The position numbers and the translations under genes were made by a program. A stretch of DNA of 64,000 nt. Origin: Anaspis maculata (Eukaryota; Arthropoda; Insecta; Coleoptera; Scraptiidae). The stretch is from positions 81,911,602 through 81,975,601 of the forward strand of contig OX421963.1 of NCBI GenBank assembly GCA_949128115.1. The letters run 5' to 3'. Positions 11,750 to 23,200 of the stretch are shown in pieces; within the stretch, counting starts at the first letter, position 1; every line of letters starts with the position of its first letter. The notes beneath the pieces are model-generated. The model saw nothing but the letters and a program-made list of their open reading frames with translations, was not told the origin of the DNA and ran no database searches.

Positions 11750-12711
11750 ACAGGCTGTCCCGGAATAAGTATTACAAAACTGACAGGGAGATAGAAATTT
11801 GAAAAATAAAGGGACTTTTGTTGATAAACATACCCTCCCAAACGTATAATAACGGAGATACAGGCCTTCAAAGTTGTTTCTTGAAAACAGTTTTTTTGCA
11901 TAATAACTCTTGAACCGTTCAACCGATTTCAGTCAAAGAACTTGAGTTTACTGAAACAGGTAATAACGCATTTCATGAAACATTTTTAGGGGCGAAGATA
12001 ATAGGGGGTGTCCTCCCCCTCTCCCTCCTATTTTTTTTGACATCCCTGAATATTTTTTTTAAATTGCTGCAATTTTTGAATTCTACGTTCAATTTTAAGA
12101 AAAAAAGTTACTCCCGCAAAATTTTGATCAGTGGTTTAGTTTTCGAGATATTTGGGATTGAAACATTGCAAAACATCTCGGAATCGCCACTTTTCTGGGT
12201 CTAAAAATTAAAATTCAAGAAAACCCATCATTTGTCAACTGGAAAAGCATTTTAGACCCTGGAAAGTAGCGATTTCGTGATGTTTTCTAATGTTTCAAAC
12301 CCAAATATCTTGAAAATGAAGCCTTTAATATTGCAAGAGTAACTTCTTCTCTTTAAATCGAACGCAGAATTCAAAAATCAAAACCGTTTCCAAAAATATT
12401 CAAGGGAAATAAAAATAGGGGGAAAAGGGGGAGGGTACCCCGCTCATTATCTTCGCCCTTAAAAATGTCTGATGAAATTCGTTATTATTGTTCAATAAAG
12501 ACCTGTCTCAATAAACTTTAGTTTGAATTTGAATATATCGGCTGAACGGTTCAAAAAGTCTGCAAAAAAAACCGTTTTTAAAAAACAACTTTGAAGGCCT
12601 GTATCTCCGTTATTATACGTTTGGGAGGGTATGTTTATCAATAAAAGTCCCCTTATTTTTCAATTTTCTATCTCCCTGTGAGTTTTGTAATACAAATTCT
12701 GGGACACCTGT
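11750..12711. mobile_element. Palindromic foldback element C2, tandem neighbour of C1
   Basis: Starts ACAGGCTGTCCCGGAATAAG and ends CTGGGACACCTGT. Halves are mirror images, e.g. CCTCCCAAACGTATAATAAC near 11835 opposite GTTATTATACGTTTGGGAGG near 12610. It is the same family as C1 but the terminal segment differs (TATTACAAAACTGACAGGGA against GCAACAAAATTTACAGGG). It stands only about 8 bases from C1. Confidence 0.87.
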
Positions 12712-12813
12712 ATAACCACTGCTTCGAGGATGAAAAATATTCAATTTACACAATGATGGTTTGTTTTATGCCTGCGTTTCCAAATTTTGATTGGCACTGC
12801 TTCAGAAAAACCG

Positions 12814-13262
12814 TCAACGACGCAAATTGCTAGCAGCGAACGTGACTTCGGCAATGTTGCGCGTCGCTTTGGCCTGACGCCTTGACGTGACGTGTCGTCG
12901 TTCGCGCTTCTTGTGCATGATGAATGCACAAAATCGCGATACGGCATGCCAATTGATGCTCTTTGGAATCAAGCAGTCATTGTGTTCTTCACGAGGTATC
13001 GCGGCTGGTGGCTTAACGCGGTGACGACGATAATTTACGAGCAATTTGTACAGATAGCAGTGCAATTCTGGGTTAAGGCAATAACGTGCTAACGCATGCT
13101 GAATGGAAGAGCGCTGAGCAGATTTTAATGTAATTAGCGCATTCCAAGGTTTTTCCCAAAATCCGGCGAAGCGATGCGAAACAATGTTGTGTAGCTCATC
13201 GAGCTGATGAGGTGCTTGTTCGCAGGATGGCAATAAAAATGTGTCGAGAGATAGATGTTTAT
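12814..13262 (-). other. Unidentified open reading frame cut by a hAT-like insertion
   Basis: An open frame of about 150 codons runs on the minus strand from the insertion site at 13262 down to a stop at 12814. Its apparent start codon comes from the inserted element's terminal repeat, so the true upstream end is unknown. The composition is less AT-rich than the surroundings. No family is recognised; the stretch around ARYCLNPELHCYLYKL and the basic C-terminus give no motif. It could be a relic of a transposon or a transferred gene fragment, or chance. Confidence 0.25.
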
Positions 13263-14251
13263 GGTTCAAGCAGTGGCGGCTCGTGAGTTTTTTGCAAGGA
13301 GGGCTCAAGTAATTAACAAATTCGCGAGCTGAGAACTATATTGTTCTATCTTCTGCACTTCTTGTAGAAAATGTTTTTCGAACTTCGAACCAGCAAAACA
13401 TGAACAAAATGTTTCCTGATATAACCAATATTAGATCAGAAACTAGAGAAAGAGGCTTTTATTCCCTTTCCGCGTTTCTGATCTAATTGTTCAAATCATG
13501 AAACATTTCGTCCATGTTTTGTTGGTTCGAAGTTCGAAAAACATTTTCTACAAAGAGTGCATATAGAACAGTTCTCAGTTCGCGAAATGACGAAACTCGA
13601 GACAAAAACTTTTTTGTCGTATCCGCATCACAACCATAATTATGGAGTTTTAGCATTTACTGTTTTGTCAAAATTACGTGTGAGATGCACCACGAATTTA
13701 TTCTTGCGGGTCTGATTTGCTTTATATTCAGTAAATCAATGCTGTAATCGGACGTCCGCTGTTTTTTTGCATTTATTTCTTCTTGTAGGCTTGATGACCT
13801 GAATGTAATTTTTTTAGGTCAGCTATCTTCATGTTTGCAACTGTTGACTAATTGAAGAGTACATAAATAATTATATAGATTATTTCAATCGGCTGGGGGC
13901 TCGAGAAACGGAGCCCATATCTGCAGTATAGAGCGGGAGCCGCGTCTCGCGTTGCCATGGTTACGGCACATGTTTTGCGCGGGTGCACCCCGGCATCACC
14001 GCATCGGCGGTGGGCGCCGAATGCGGAGCCCAAGACGAACTTCTTCGACCGTGCGATCGCTTAGAATTATTTTGTTAAAATATTTATTGACCAATGACTG
14101 AACGTTTTTGCACTGAACCAAATCTTTGGAATAAGTATAATTATAAAATGCATTCCATGTCTTCCTACCGATAAAAATCTCTTGCCGCCTTTAGCGTTGG
14201 GGGGGCGCCGCCCTTGAGCCCTCCCTCACCAGCCGCCACTGGGTTCAAGTA
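13263..14251. mobile_element. Non-autonomous hAT-like element with perfect 8-bp duplication
   Basis: The element spans 13271-14243 (973 bp). Left end CAGTGGCGGCTCGTGAG and right end CTCACCAGCCGCCACTG are inverted repeats of the CAGTGGCGGCT type. The target duplication GGTTCAAG is exact at 13263-13270 and 14244-14251; 8 bp fits the hAT superfamily. Inside is a second, internal inverted repeat (about 13345-13435 against 13475-13560; CGAACTTCGAACCAGCAAAAC opposes its complement). No transposase is encoded. Confidence 0.87.
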
Positions 14252-16939
14252 AGTAGAGGTGGAGGCCAATATTATCATACAGTTGAAATCTTTGGTGAAA
14301 ATAAGCTCGAATACTCCGACAACAGACAGACAAACCGGCCACAATAGAGCACTTTCTTCGAAAATGCGCTAAAAATCACGAGTACGCAATCCTCTGAGAC
14401 TTGTCAAAGGAACCTCGAAAGATCTTCATAATACGTATACGCCAATTATTAACAATTATTGTTGTTGAAGAGACCAATCAAAGCCTATTATTGTTGAAAG
14501 TGAACAAAACACCCTGTAGAAATGAGACATGAAAGCAGCAGATGACGCAAAGTACACCATAATGATCTCAAATTACTAAAAAGAAGAGGCTTCCTCGCCA
14601 TATATTTACTTCCACTGAACCACCCCCTTGCGGCGATGTGTACGGAAAAAGTAGAGCAGGAGTACAGCCATAATTTAAAGGATACTCGCTGTTTACTGGA
14701 CCATTTGGAACACCCTCGACATCCCTGCATACATTTCTTTGAGGGGAAAACCGAGATTTGATGTGGGGTGGGCTCCAGAAAATTTCACGCTCTGCCTGCT
14801 ATCCCCCAAATGGAACTTGACAAAGAACTGAACCGACAACGCACCATCTGCGATCACCATCACTATGATCGAAATCGAAATCGTACAATTAGAAATGACG
14901 CCATGTTAATTGATTTATGGCTATATTTAACAATTTCATTCAGGATTCTCTGGACTTTGATCTGAAAATCAGAGCTGGAGCCTAGTACGCGGAAGAAGAT
15001 CCGTGTTTATTATACACACATTATGTACGGCAGAAATTGTAACATTTTAACTTGGCGCATCGTAAATTACATCACCAATAAAATCCTTGAGAAAGACTAA
15101 TGCGATGATCTCTGCAATAATTTCTAGTGTCACTCGAACAGGTACGCTACACCTACATCTTGGTTATTTATCGTCTGTTGCAGCACCACCGTGCGAAATC
15201 TGGCGACGGGCAAGATTAGGTACTGGATAGGTACAATTGAACTTTATTGTTGAAACAAAAGGAAGACGTGGTTGATTGGCTTCCGAACCAATTGGAGAGA
15301 CTGTAAACTGATGCCGATATAAATTGCAATCCAGGGCGCGGTGCGGGAGCGAAATGCTCTGGAACAATATATACTCGATTCATTTAGATCGCTGCAGCAA
15401 TACAAGTTCCAATATAAATTGAATAAAGAGATTTAATGGCGATGCAGCAGTAAATTATCTAAATATGAATATAAAATATGAAACATGACTATATAAGAGG
15501 AATAATGGGAGGGCAATAAACGAGTCGCTGAGTACTTATTCAAATTGTATTCTGTAGCAGGTAGGTGCTTGACAGTAATCAATCAAACGCGAGCAATTAT
15601 ATTTTAATCTATTGCTAAAAGGAGCAGCTCTGGCTGAGTTGAAACACAAAAAGTAAGTGGGTGCAGTTGTTCTAATAGGCGTGTTGCAGATAAAAATGCA
15701 GCATTAGCGCCACGGCGTTCCTCGCAGGAGATGCATAATTATTTAAGTATGTAATAAATTACGAGAGCGCTTTTTAAATTGCGACGTTTTTATGATAAAT
15801 GATCATATAATTTTAAATTAATCAAGATAATTATTATATTCTCTCTAAAGCAGCATTATACAGGGTGATACAAAATTTTCGTGAATTATCATTATTATTA
15901 CTCGCACTTTGAGACATACTTTACAATGATTCTTGTGATTGAAATTAGCTTAAATGACTCGTTGAATGATGCTGGACTGCATACAGTTAACGCGCAAAAT
16001 TTTTTATATGGTTCAAGTGTCATACAGTCGTAAGAAACAGCTACCGATGTTTAAGCTGTTGTGAAATCAATCGAAGGAATTCAGCGTTCCAGAGTGATGG
16101 TTTAATAATATACTCAATGGAGTATCATTTTCAGCAAATACTCAAACACCACGTGCTCTGCTTCCCATCAAAACAAAACTACGGAACAAAATTAGATCAA
16201 GCCAGGAAATTTGTGCATGTCATTTTTTTGGGTCATTGAAACGCAACCCGCCAAGATGATGTTATGGGTCATTGTCATTCAAAAGGAATGCTATACGGAT
16301 CTCGTCATTTCTCGCGCGAGCTCTTGTGTACTATCACTAAATTATTATTATCATCTTTAAAACGTACTAGCAGAGGTACTCGAATTCTACCACACATGGT
16401 GTCCCGTCTAAATATTTTCCTTATGCCTAACGCCATAAATAAATAAACAGACGAGGCGTCGTCGGTAATTTGTTAATAAAAGGAAGTGTATGGGAAAAAA
16501 GACGGGAGTTTATGTGCTTTCCGGGTGCCCAAGTGCCAAAGCCACTATGGCACGCAATCAGTCTGCGTCAAGTTGGAGTTTCACACGAGAGTTACTTAAC
16601 CTATAACTAAATAAATTACGAGTGGTTAGTTAAATAGTTCAAGCAGTTGAGCACCTTATTAACTCGTAGTCGCAATTATTATTGCTTCGCTAATCAACAC
16701 TATATTAACACGGGCACTAAAAATGGTCGTGGAAGCTCAGCGTTTGGTGGCTCAAGATGCGTTCTTATGGAGTTTTAAACCTGTCATCGTTTCAGCTTTG
16801 ATTTCCAACTGATTTTCAAATTTAAAGTGCTGCGGAGAGTGTCCCGTGACAACCATGAGTCTTGATTAACAGCGGTCACATTTCAACCTTCCGTTGTTTT
16901 AAAACAATTCAGCTGAAGAAGAAAAGGAGTTTGTGTGAA
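14252..16939. other. Gene-free AT-rich stretch
   Basis: No supported coding sequence. It holds isolated ACAGGGTG/CACCCTGT-type motifs (14510, 15861) that look like ends of decayed elements, and many stop codons in all frames. Confidence 0.4.
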
Positions 16940-18185
16940 CAGTCCAGGACCGGATTCAAGTCTAGTGAACATTATTTCTAAAAATTAGATTTTTCAGTAT
17001 TTAGTTCGAAAATTACAGCATTAAATTGGGGTGAAGTGAATGGAAAATATCCTCTTGTCTGCATGTGAAACCTTAGGTCACTTTAGAAAGCGGCTTAATT
17101 AATTTTTTCCTTTTGTTGGTTTTGGGAATACAAAAAATTATCTCGACAGCTCCCTAGTTCACTAGGGAGTATAAGGAGCAAAGGAAATTCTCCTCGGCAA
17201 CAACTAGAGAACGGCAGGGTAGGACCCATAGGCAGGACCTAAATCAGGTTCATTTTTCATTTCCTTTGCGTGGTTCATCAACAAGTGTGCTTTTTAATAA
17301 CGTGATGAATTTAAGGAAGAAAACATTTGTGGGGATGGCGGAAGAGAACCCAAAAATAAGCAACAGAAAATTGAGGGCCGCAGTGGGCGTTTCTCATTGT
17401 GAAGTTTGAAGAATCTTGAATAAAGAGAAACTACAGCCCTGCCATATTCAAAAGGTCCAGCGGCTTGAACATCAAGATCACTCTCTTCGAATGCGATTTT
17501 AGGTGAATTCTCCAAAATCCAAGAAACCCTCTCCAGACACTGTTCACCGATGGAGTGCAATTCACCAGAGATGGTGTGCTGAACACCAGAAACTCGCACT
17601 TATGGTCCGCACACCAACAAGCAAACTCACTCCCAACTCCCAACACAAGCTTTCTCTGAACGTTTGTTGTGGACTGGTCGACAATAGGTTGATAGGACCC
17701 CTTTTTTTCAAGGGCATTTGACTGGGGCGGTCTGTGATGATTTTCTTCGAAATGTCCTGCCGGCATGAACAAAATGTACGACACTACTTGGATGATCTTT
17801 ATCCCAATAGATGGATTGGTCGAGGCTCGAGACGTCGAGGCGGTCCCCATACGTGGCCAGCCAGGTCCCCGGACCTTACTCTCCTGGACTATTTTTTATG
17901 AGGCCACTGAAGCCCATGGCCTACCAAAACGAAATAAGCACGCGGATCAATATCGCGGTGGCTAATGAGATCAGACATAACAATAACATGATTCATTCAT
18001 AACGGCGGCCATTTCGAAAATCATTCACGATAATAAGGTCTCTTTCTTCCTAAGGTTCCACATGCAGACAAGAGAGCATTTTTAGCCACTTCACCATATT
18101 TTTATACTGTAATTTTCCAACTAAATACTGAAAAATCGAATTTTTAGAAATAATGTTCATTAGACTTGAATCCAGTCCTGGACTT
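16940..18185. mobile_element. Relic DNA transposon with about 145-bp terminal inverted repeats
   Basis: The left terminus (about 16940-17085; AGTCCAGGACCGGATTCAAG) and right terminus (about 18040-18185; ACTTGAATCCAGTCCTGGACT) are reverse complements over roughly 145 bases, both carrying ATGCAGACAAGAG-type blocks. Between them lies a frame-shifted remnant of a DDE transposase near 17800-17905. No target duplication could be fixed with certainty. Confidence 0.75.
17785..17905 (+). pseudogene. Broken DDE (IS630/Tc1/mariner-like) transposase fragment
   Basis: Reading across frames gives RWIG followed by WPARSPDLTLLDYFL and an immediate stop. The W-P-A-R-S-P-D-L-T-x-L-D-x-F signature is the second catalytic-aspartate block of Tc1/mariner-like transposases, preceded in related insect elements by WIGRGG. 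Frameshifts and stops show it is dead. It lies inside the inverted-repeat element 16940-18185, which it presumably once mobilised. Confidence 0.7.
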
Positions 18186-20299
18186 TTGTCTTTTTTGCCG
18201 CACCAAGTGATACTAATGTAGCAAAGTGAAAAAAACCGTGACAGCATTAAATAAGAGGATGAACATTTCGAAGATGCGTGAAAGAATGAGGGCTTGACTA
18301 GTTTTCACTAGATCGCAGCCGACCCAAATCTCAAAAGATATTGTTTTCTAAGCAGACTTTGGGTGTGCCGAAGAAATTGAATGATGTTCCTTGTAGCATT
18401 TTTTCTGTAGTTTCTGAATCTGATACTGGTTTTTCAAAAAAACATTTGAGAAGATGACTTTTCTAACAAAAACTTTGAAAATGGAACAAATGAGTCCGGC
18501 CCAACTTCCCAACAACTTCACGGTGCAATGTATCAGCTATCACTGGGAGAACATACCATACCTATAAAATTTCAGTCGAATCCATCAGGCCATTCAAAAG
18601 ATATGGCTCATCAAAAACTTCGACAAAATACATGATTCACCCTGTAACATCAAAACAAAAAGCTATAGAAAAATTTCAAAGTGAGATCCACTTCGCCTAG
18701 AAAAACTGGACTTAAGCTATGTCGGTTTCCTCATGCAACACCCTACACAGGGTGGGCTTCATTTCTGCCCACTCGCTTTTAACCGTCTAAAATTCCTGGG
18801 CTGCTTGAAAAATCTCTATTTCATCAAGAGTAGGTGCCGTTGAGTTCCAGCTTGAAGCACAACGAAGAATTAACGTGACAGTATTGTTGCTTCATTTGGG
18901 CTCCATATAGGTTGCCAAATTCACGGAGCCAGCAAGGTCTTGGGGACATGTGAAAAATACAGAAAGATTTCAGTGTCATGAATCGATCCCGGTACGATCG
19001 GGTCGGTAAGATAACACGCTAACCTCTTGAACGACGGGCTCCGACCGACGACCCTTGACCTTACCCTTTCGAACATCAAATATATCAAATTCCATCCATT
19101 GACGACCGACTCGCAGTTTTGTTAGACAGCGGAACACGGTAATAAACATAAAAATAATCTTTACGGGGACCGTACCATCGAGTGTCTCATGTCACTCGAT
19201 AGACCAAACAGACATAACACACCGGCCAGCTCAGCTCCCCCACAAACTCAAACAAAACTCTGGTGAGAAGGGACGACCTCCAGTTTACTTAGGTGGCACA
19301 GCCATCCGTCTAATTGGACGCTTCGGTCTCAGTTTATTACCATAAATATCCACCTACGTCTCTTTGGCCTTTGGTCTCTTCCTCTAGTTGATGAGTCGTT
19401 TCCTTTTTATGTGCTTCAGTCTTCAGTTTTGAAAACTCTTCTTCGTTGCGGTCGTAACACGCAAGATTAGAAGCACTGATAGAGCGACACACACACAGGA
19501 CATCCCCCTCTGCATATCGATAGCTGAGATGGTTATGCCTATGGTTAGAATATAGGCGCGCACGTACCTCATTAATCACATTGTTATCGCAGAGTGCTCT
19601 AGTGTGTGATAGGGTTCGCGCGTGAAAGGTGCGCTTTTCAAACGTGTCTAAATAGGTGTAAGTACATTAACTTTGATTTTTTTTTCAACAGCATTTTTTT
19701 TCTGGTTTCCATCAACATTTTTTTTATATTACCATAACAGCACTTTTCCAAAATACGGATTCAACACCTTCAAGTTATGTTTGTTTACCTTATCGATAGA
19801 GATAAATGTGAAACCTTTGATTGAATCAGTGATGACAAAACAGGATCACTGACACTTTACTTTTATTATACTCGTAGACCATAGTGGTGGCTTTCTCGTG
19901 TCTGCATCAGCGAAATAAAAGCTTGCTCCCTTGCTGTGTGAGTAGTAGTCGAAGCCGTTTTATGCCTTTTGGTGAATATATGAGTTCGCATATAGCCATT
20001 TTATGTCTGTGTGACTCTGTATGTGGAAAGGAACATAAGCTCTCTGTGCGCGAGTGCCATAGGTATTTGCGAAATATCAACTGCGATAACGTTTCTGAGA
20101 GATTACACACACTCACACACAAACCCCGATTTTATTGGATTGACTCATATTTTTACGACAAGAAAATGTAATTTCGCTTTTCGCTAACTGTTACTACGGT
20201 TTCCAGGTCAGAACATCCTGAGTGGACGAGGACGACGACGGCGACAATCCGGAAGAGGTTTTTCGAGGAAACGCAACATGTAGGCGAAAAAGGCGAAAA
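18186..20299. other. Gene-free stretch upstream of the LRR gene
   Basis: No coding exon supported. It probably contains the promoter and 5' UTR of the gene at 20300, but no core promoter could be assigned. Near 18965-19060, read on the minus strand, a tRNA-like block with GGGATCGATTC as a B-box-like motif suggests a decayed SINE. Confidence 0.35.
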
Positions 20300-23200
20300 A
20301 TGAAGACATCGGAAGTGGTCGTGCCGTTAATGGTAGTGGCGGTGATATTTGCGGTGGTGGTGGTGCAAGATTGTGATGGAGTTCTCACAGGATATGAACA
20401 GCAGGATATTACGGCCGACAAGAGGTTCGGATGTCAGTGGGGAGGCGGAATGTCTATTGGCGTCACCTGCCGCTGCCGCGACGACACTGAGGTAAAGCAC
20501 AATTTTGAAAAGTTGATGCCAAAAAGGGGTTCCTAGATAAGATTGGAGGCTTCCTGTGGGGGTAGTTTACCAGTAGGTACGCCCCTGTCCCATTTTTTTC
20601 CGTACGCGAAATACGTAACAATATTTCCAAGGATTCTTATAATGCAATCGATTGTAACTGGTAGTGTAGAATAAAAAGGAAAGGGGTGAAAGGGTTACCA
20701 TTTCCATCACTGGAAAAAACATCGGATATTTCTGAAAAGTGGTTTTCCCGTTAGTCCCTTCAGACTATCAGTTGTTGAGTATCGAATAAGTTATCCTCCT
20801 CAACATTTTCAAGTCTGCGTTTTTTTGAAGAAAAAAAAAAGTATAAAAAATAGCTATTGAACCGGCCAATCCACTTTTAGAAATAATTTCTTTTCGTTTT
20901 TGTACCTGGATCATCAGTAGTGCCGGAGCTGTATAGAAGTGAAATTCTATCTCTGTCTCTACCCAAGTCATGCTATGTCACGGTATGTTCTTCACTGTAA
21001 AATCGCCAACTTGACACAATATTAGGCAGTTTGCGATTTCACGAGACATACGTCGTAACGCTAAATTTTATGCATAAAATATGACCTATAGCCAAAGGCA
21101 AGCTCCTTAATTACAAGGGAGATTTTCGAGTCTCACATTGCGTTCCTTTTGAACTCCTTCAGAAAAAATACTACGAAGGAGGTTTGGCAAGCCAGGACGT
21201 AGGGCTTGGACTGATCGAAATTTCCATCATCTTTCTGTCATATTTAGGGAAATGGATGTCTAGTGGTGCAAGCGTCCCTGAACCTCTGCCCTGAAAGAAG
21301 CATTTTCTCCTCTTCAAGCAATTTATTATTATAGCTTTTGCTTCGCTAAAGTTAATGATAATAAATTGCTTGAAAACATTTTTTATGAATGTCGATAAGA
21401 TTCAGCTAATCTAAAAATTCCACAAGTGACATTTCCAGTGAGTCATTTTCAAGTCGATTCCGAGCCCCTATGTGAAGCGTATCAAGTTTTCTTCTGTTCC
21501 TAGCATTTGCGCAGCAGGTAGCTAGATGCTCCCACCTCACTACCCCACTTTGGAAACTAAGGTGCCGTGAATCTTATGCCATGAAAAGAAAGTTGCTGGT
21601 GGTTTCTCAGAGTAGGAATGATCGCGCATAACCTTTCTCTGCACTGTCTGTAGCCCTTTCTAAGCATGTTCGATATGACTGATATCGGGTTACTGAACAG
21701 GCTGACACAGGGACATGGTCATTGGCCAGGCCAATCCTTGATGATTTTCTTGTCATTTAATTCTTCTCGTTCTTTTTCAAGTTCTTCAAGCTGTTGATAC
21801 ATTTCGCGTTACAGTTAAGATACAAAACAAATACGAGCAATATTCTTTTACTTTGAAAATAAAAAAAAAACAAAGACTTGCAGATCCCAAAACCGGTCAG
21901 TACATTGTGATAAATTGTGGCAAAGAGACGACATAAAAGGGAGCTTTAAAGGAAACACTGACAGAAACCTTTTTATGGTTCAATTTACACGTTTTACCCG
22001 TCAGTCCCATGTTCTGGCTTTGCAGCCATACTTTGCAGCAATAAAAGACAACCAGTTCGCTCGCTTTTGTTCTAATTGTACACTGCGCTGAGTACTCGCG
22101 GGCGTGCTCCGGTGGAGATTTCACACCTCGCGCGCTCGTTTATTTATCCGATCTATTAACACCGGAGGGTTATCGATGGGAAATGCACTGGTAATGATTA
22201 TTCAACGGCACGTTTTACTACATAAACCGACAACCAAAGGATTTCCACCATTGTACGCTAATAAATTTGTTTTGTGGTGCTCTCTGGCACCAGCACAATA
22301 GTTTTCTGGGTGCGCTGCTGCCGTGCACCGGGCAGTTTTACGACCGCAGATATCCCACCATTAGAGCCTCTCCGCCAGTTTTACACAACAATGTTCGATT
22401 GTGTTTTGTTAATATTATTATCGCATTAATTGTGTGCATTTACAGTCCAGCAGCGCGCTTTTATGGCTGGAATTCCGCTTCGATTCGAATAAATTAATAA
22501 CGCTGAATCGCTTAATGTGACAATAAACTGGGTTATTTACAAAGTACTTGGCGGCTTAGACCCAGAAAAAACGTTGATAAGATTGAAAAGTTTTGTGTAC
22601 CTGCGTTCTGAATCTTTCAAGAACTAAGAAAATCCCACCGAAGCACGACGTGTGCGCCAAGTTTAACTATGACATTCGGATTGTGTAAACACATAGTAAT
22701 GAAAATGGTAATGTTGGGAAAACGCCTGCGAGGTAGGAAACCGGTGATTTGCATGGTCGCGGGGGCGAAAAGGAAGCGCGGTGCATAATTTTTGCGGTAT
22801 AGGTATATAGCTCATTTCCCGAGGGATCACCTCGGGAGTTGCCCCACCGAAATAAACCACCTGAGAGGAAGGCTTTTGCAATTTGCCGCGGCGAATTACG
22901 TGCAGTTTTGAGTTATGAAGCGAATTATAAAGCCGTTTGTTTAACGAAAAAAAAAAGAACGTCGCCAGGAGTGATTTAACGAAGCCGGGGACGAGGTGGC
23001 GGTCCGCGGAGAAATTGGCGGGCATTAAAATTTGAACGGAAAGAGAGTGTTTGGCGCTGAAATTCGGTGACCCCCATCAAAAATTTAATCGCTTTGATAT
23101 GATCCTTTGGCCGCAATTACGCTCAATAGCAATAATTTAATTTTGTGTGGAATTGGATGAAGCTCGGCGTCTTTTGAAAAGTATTCAGCAACGTGCGAAT

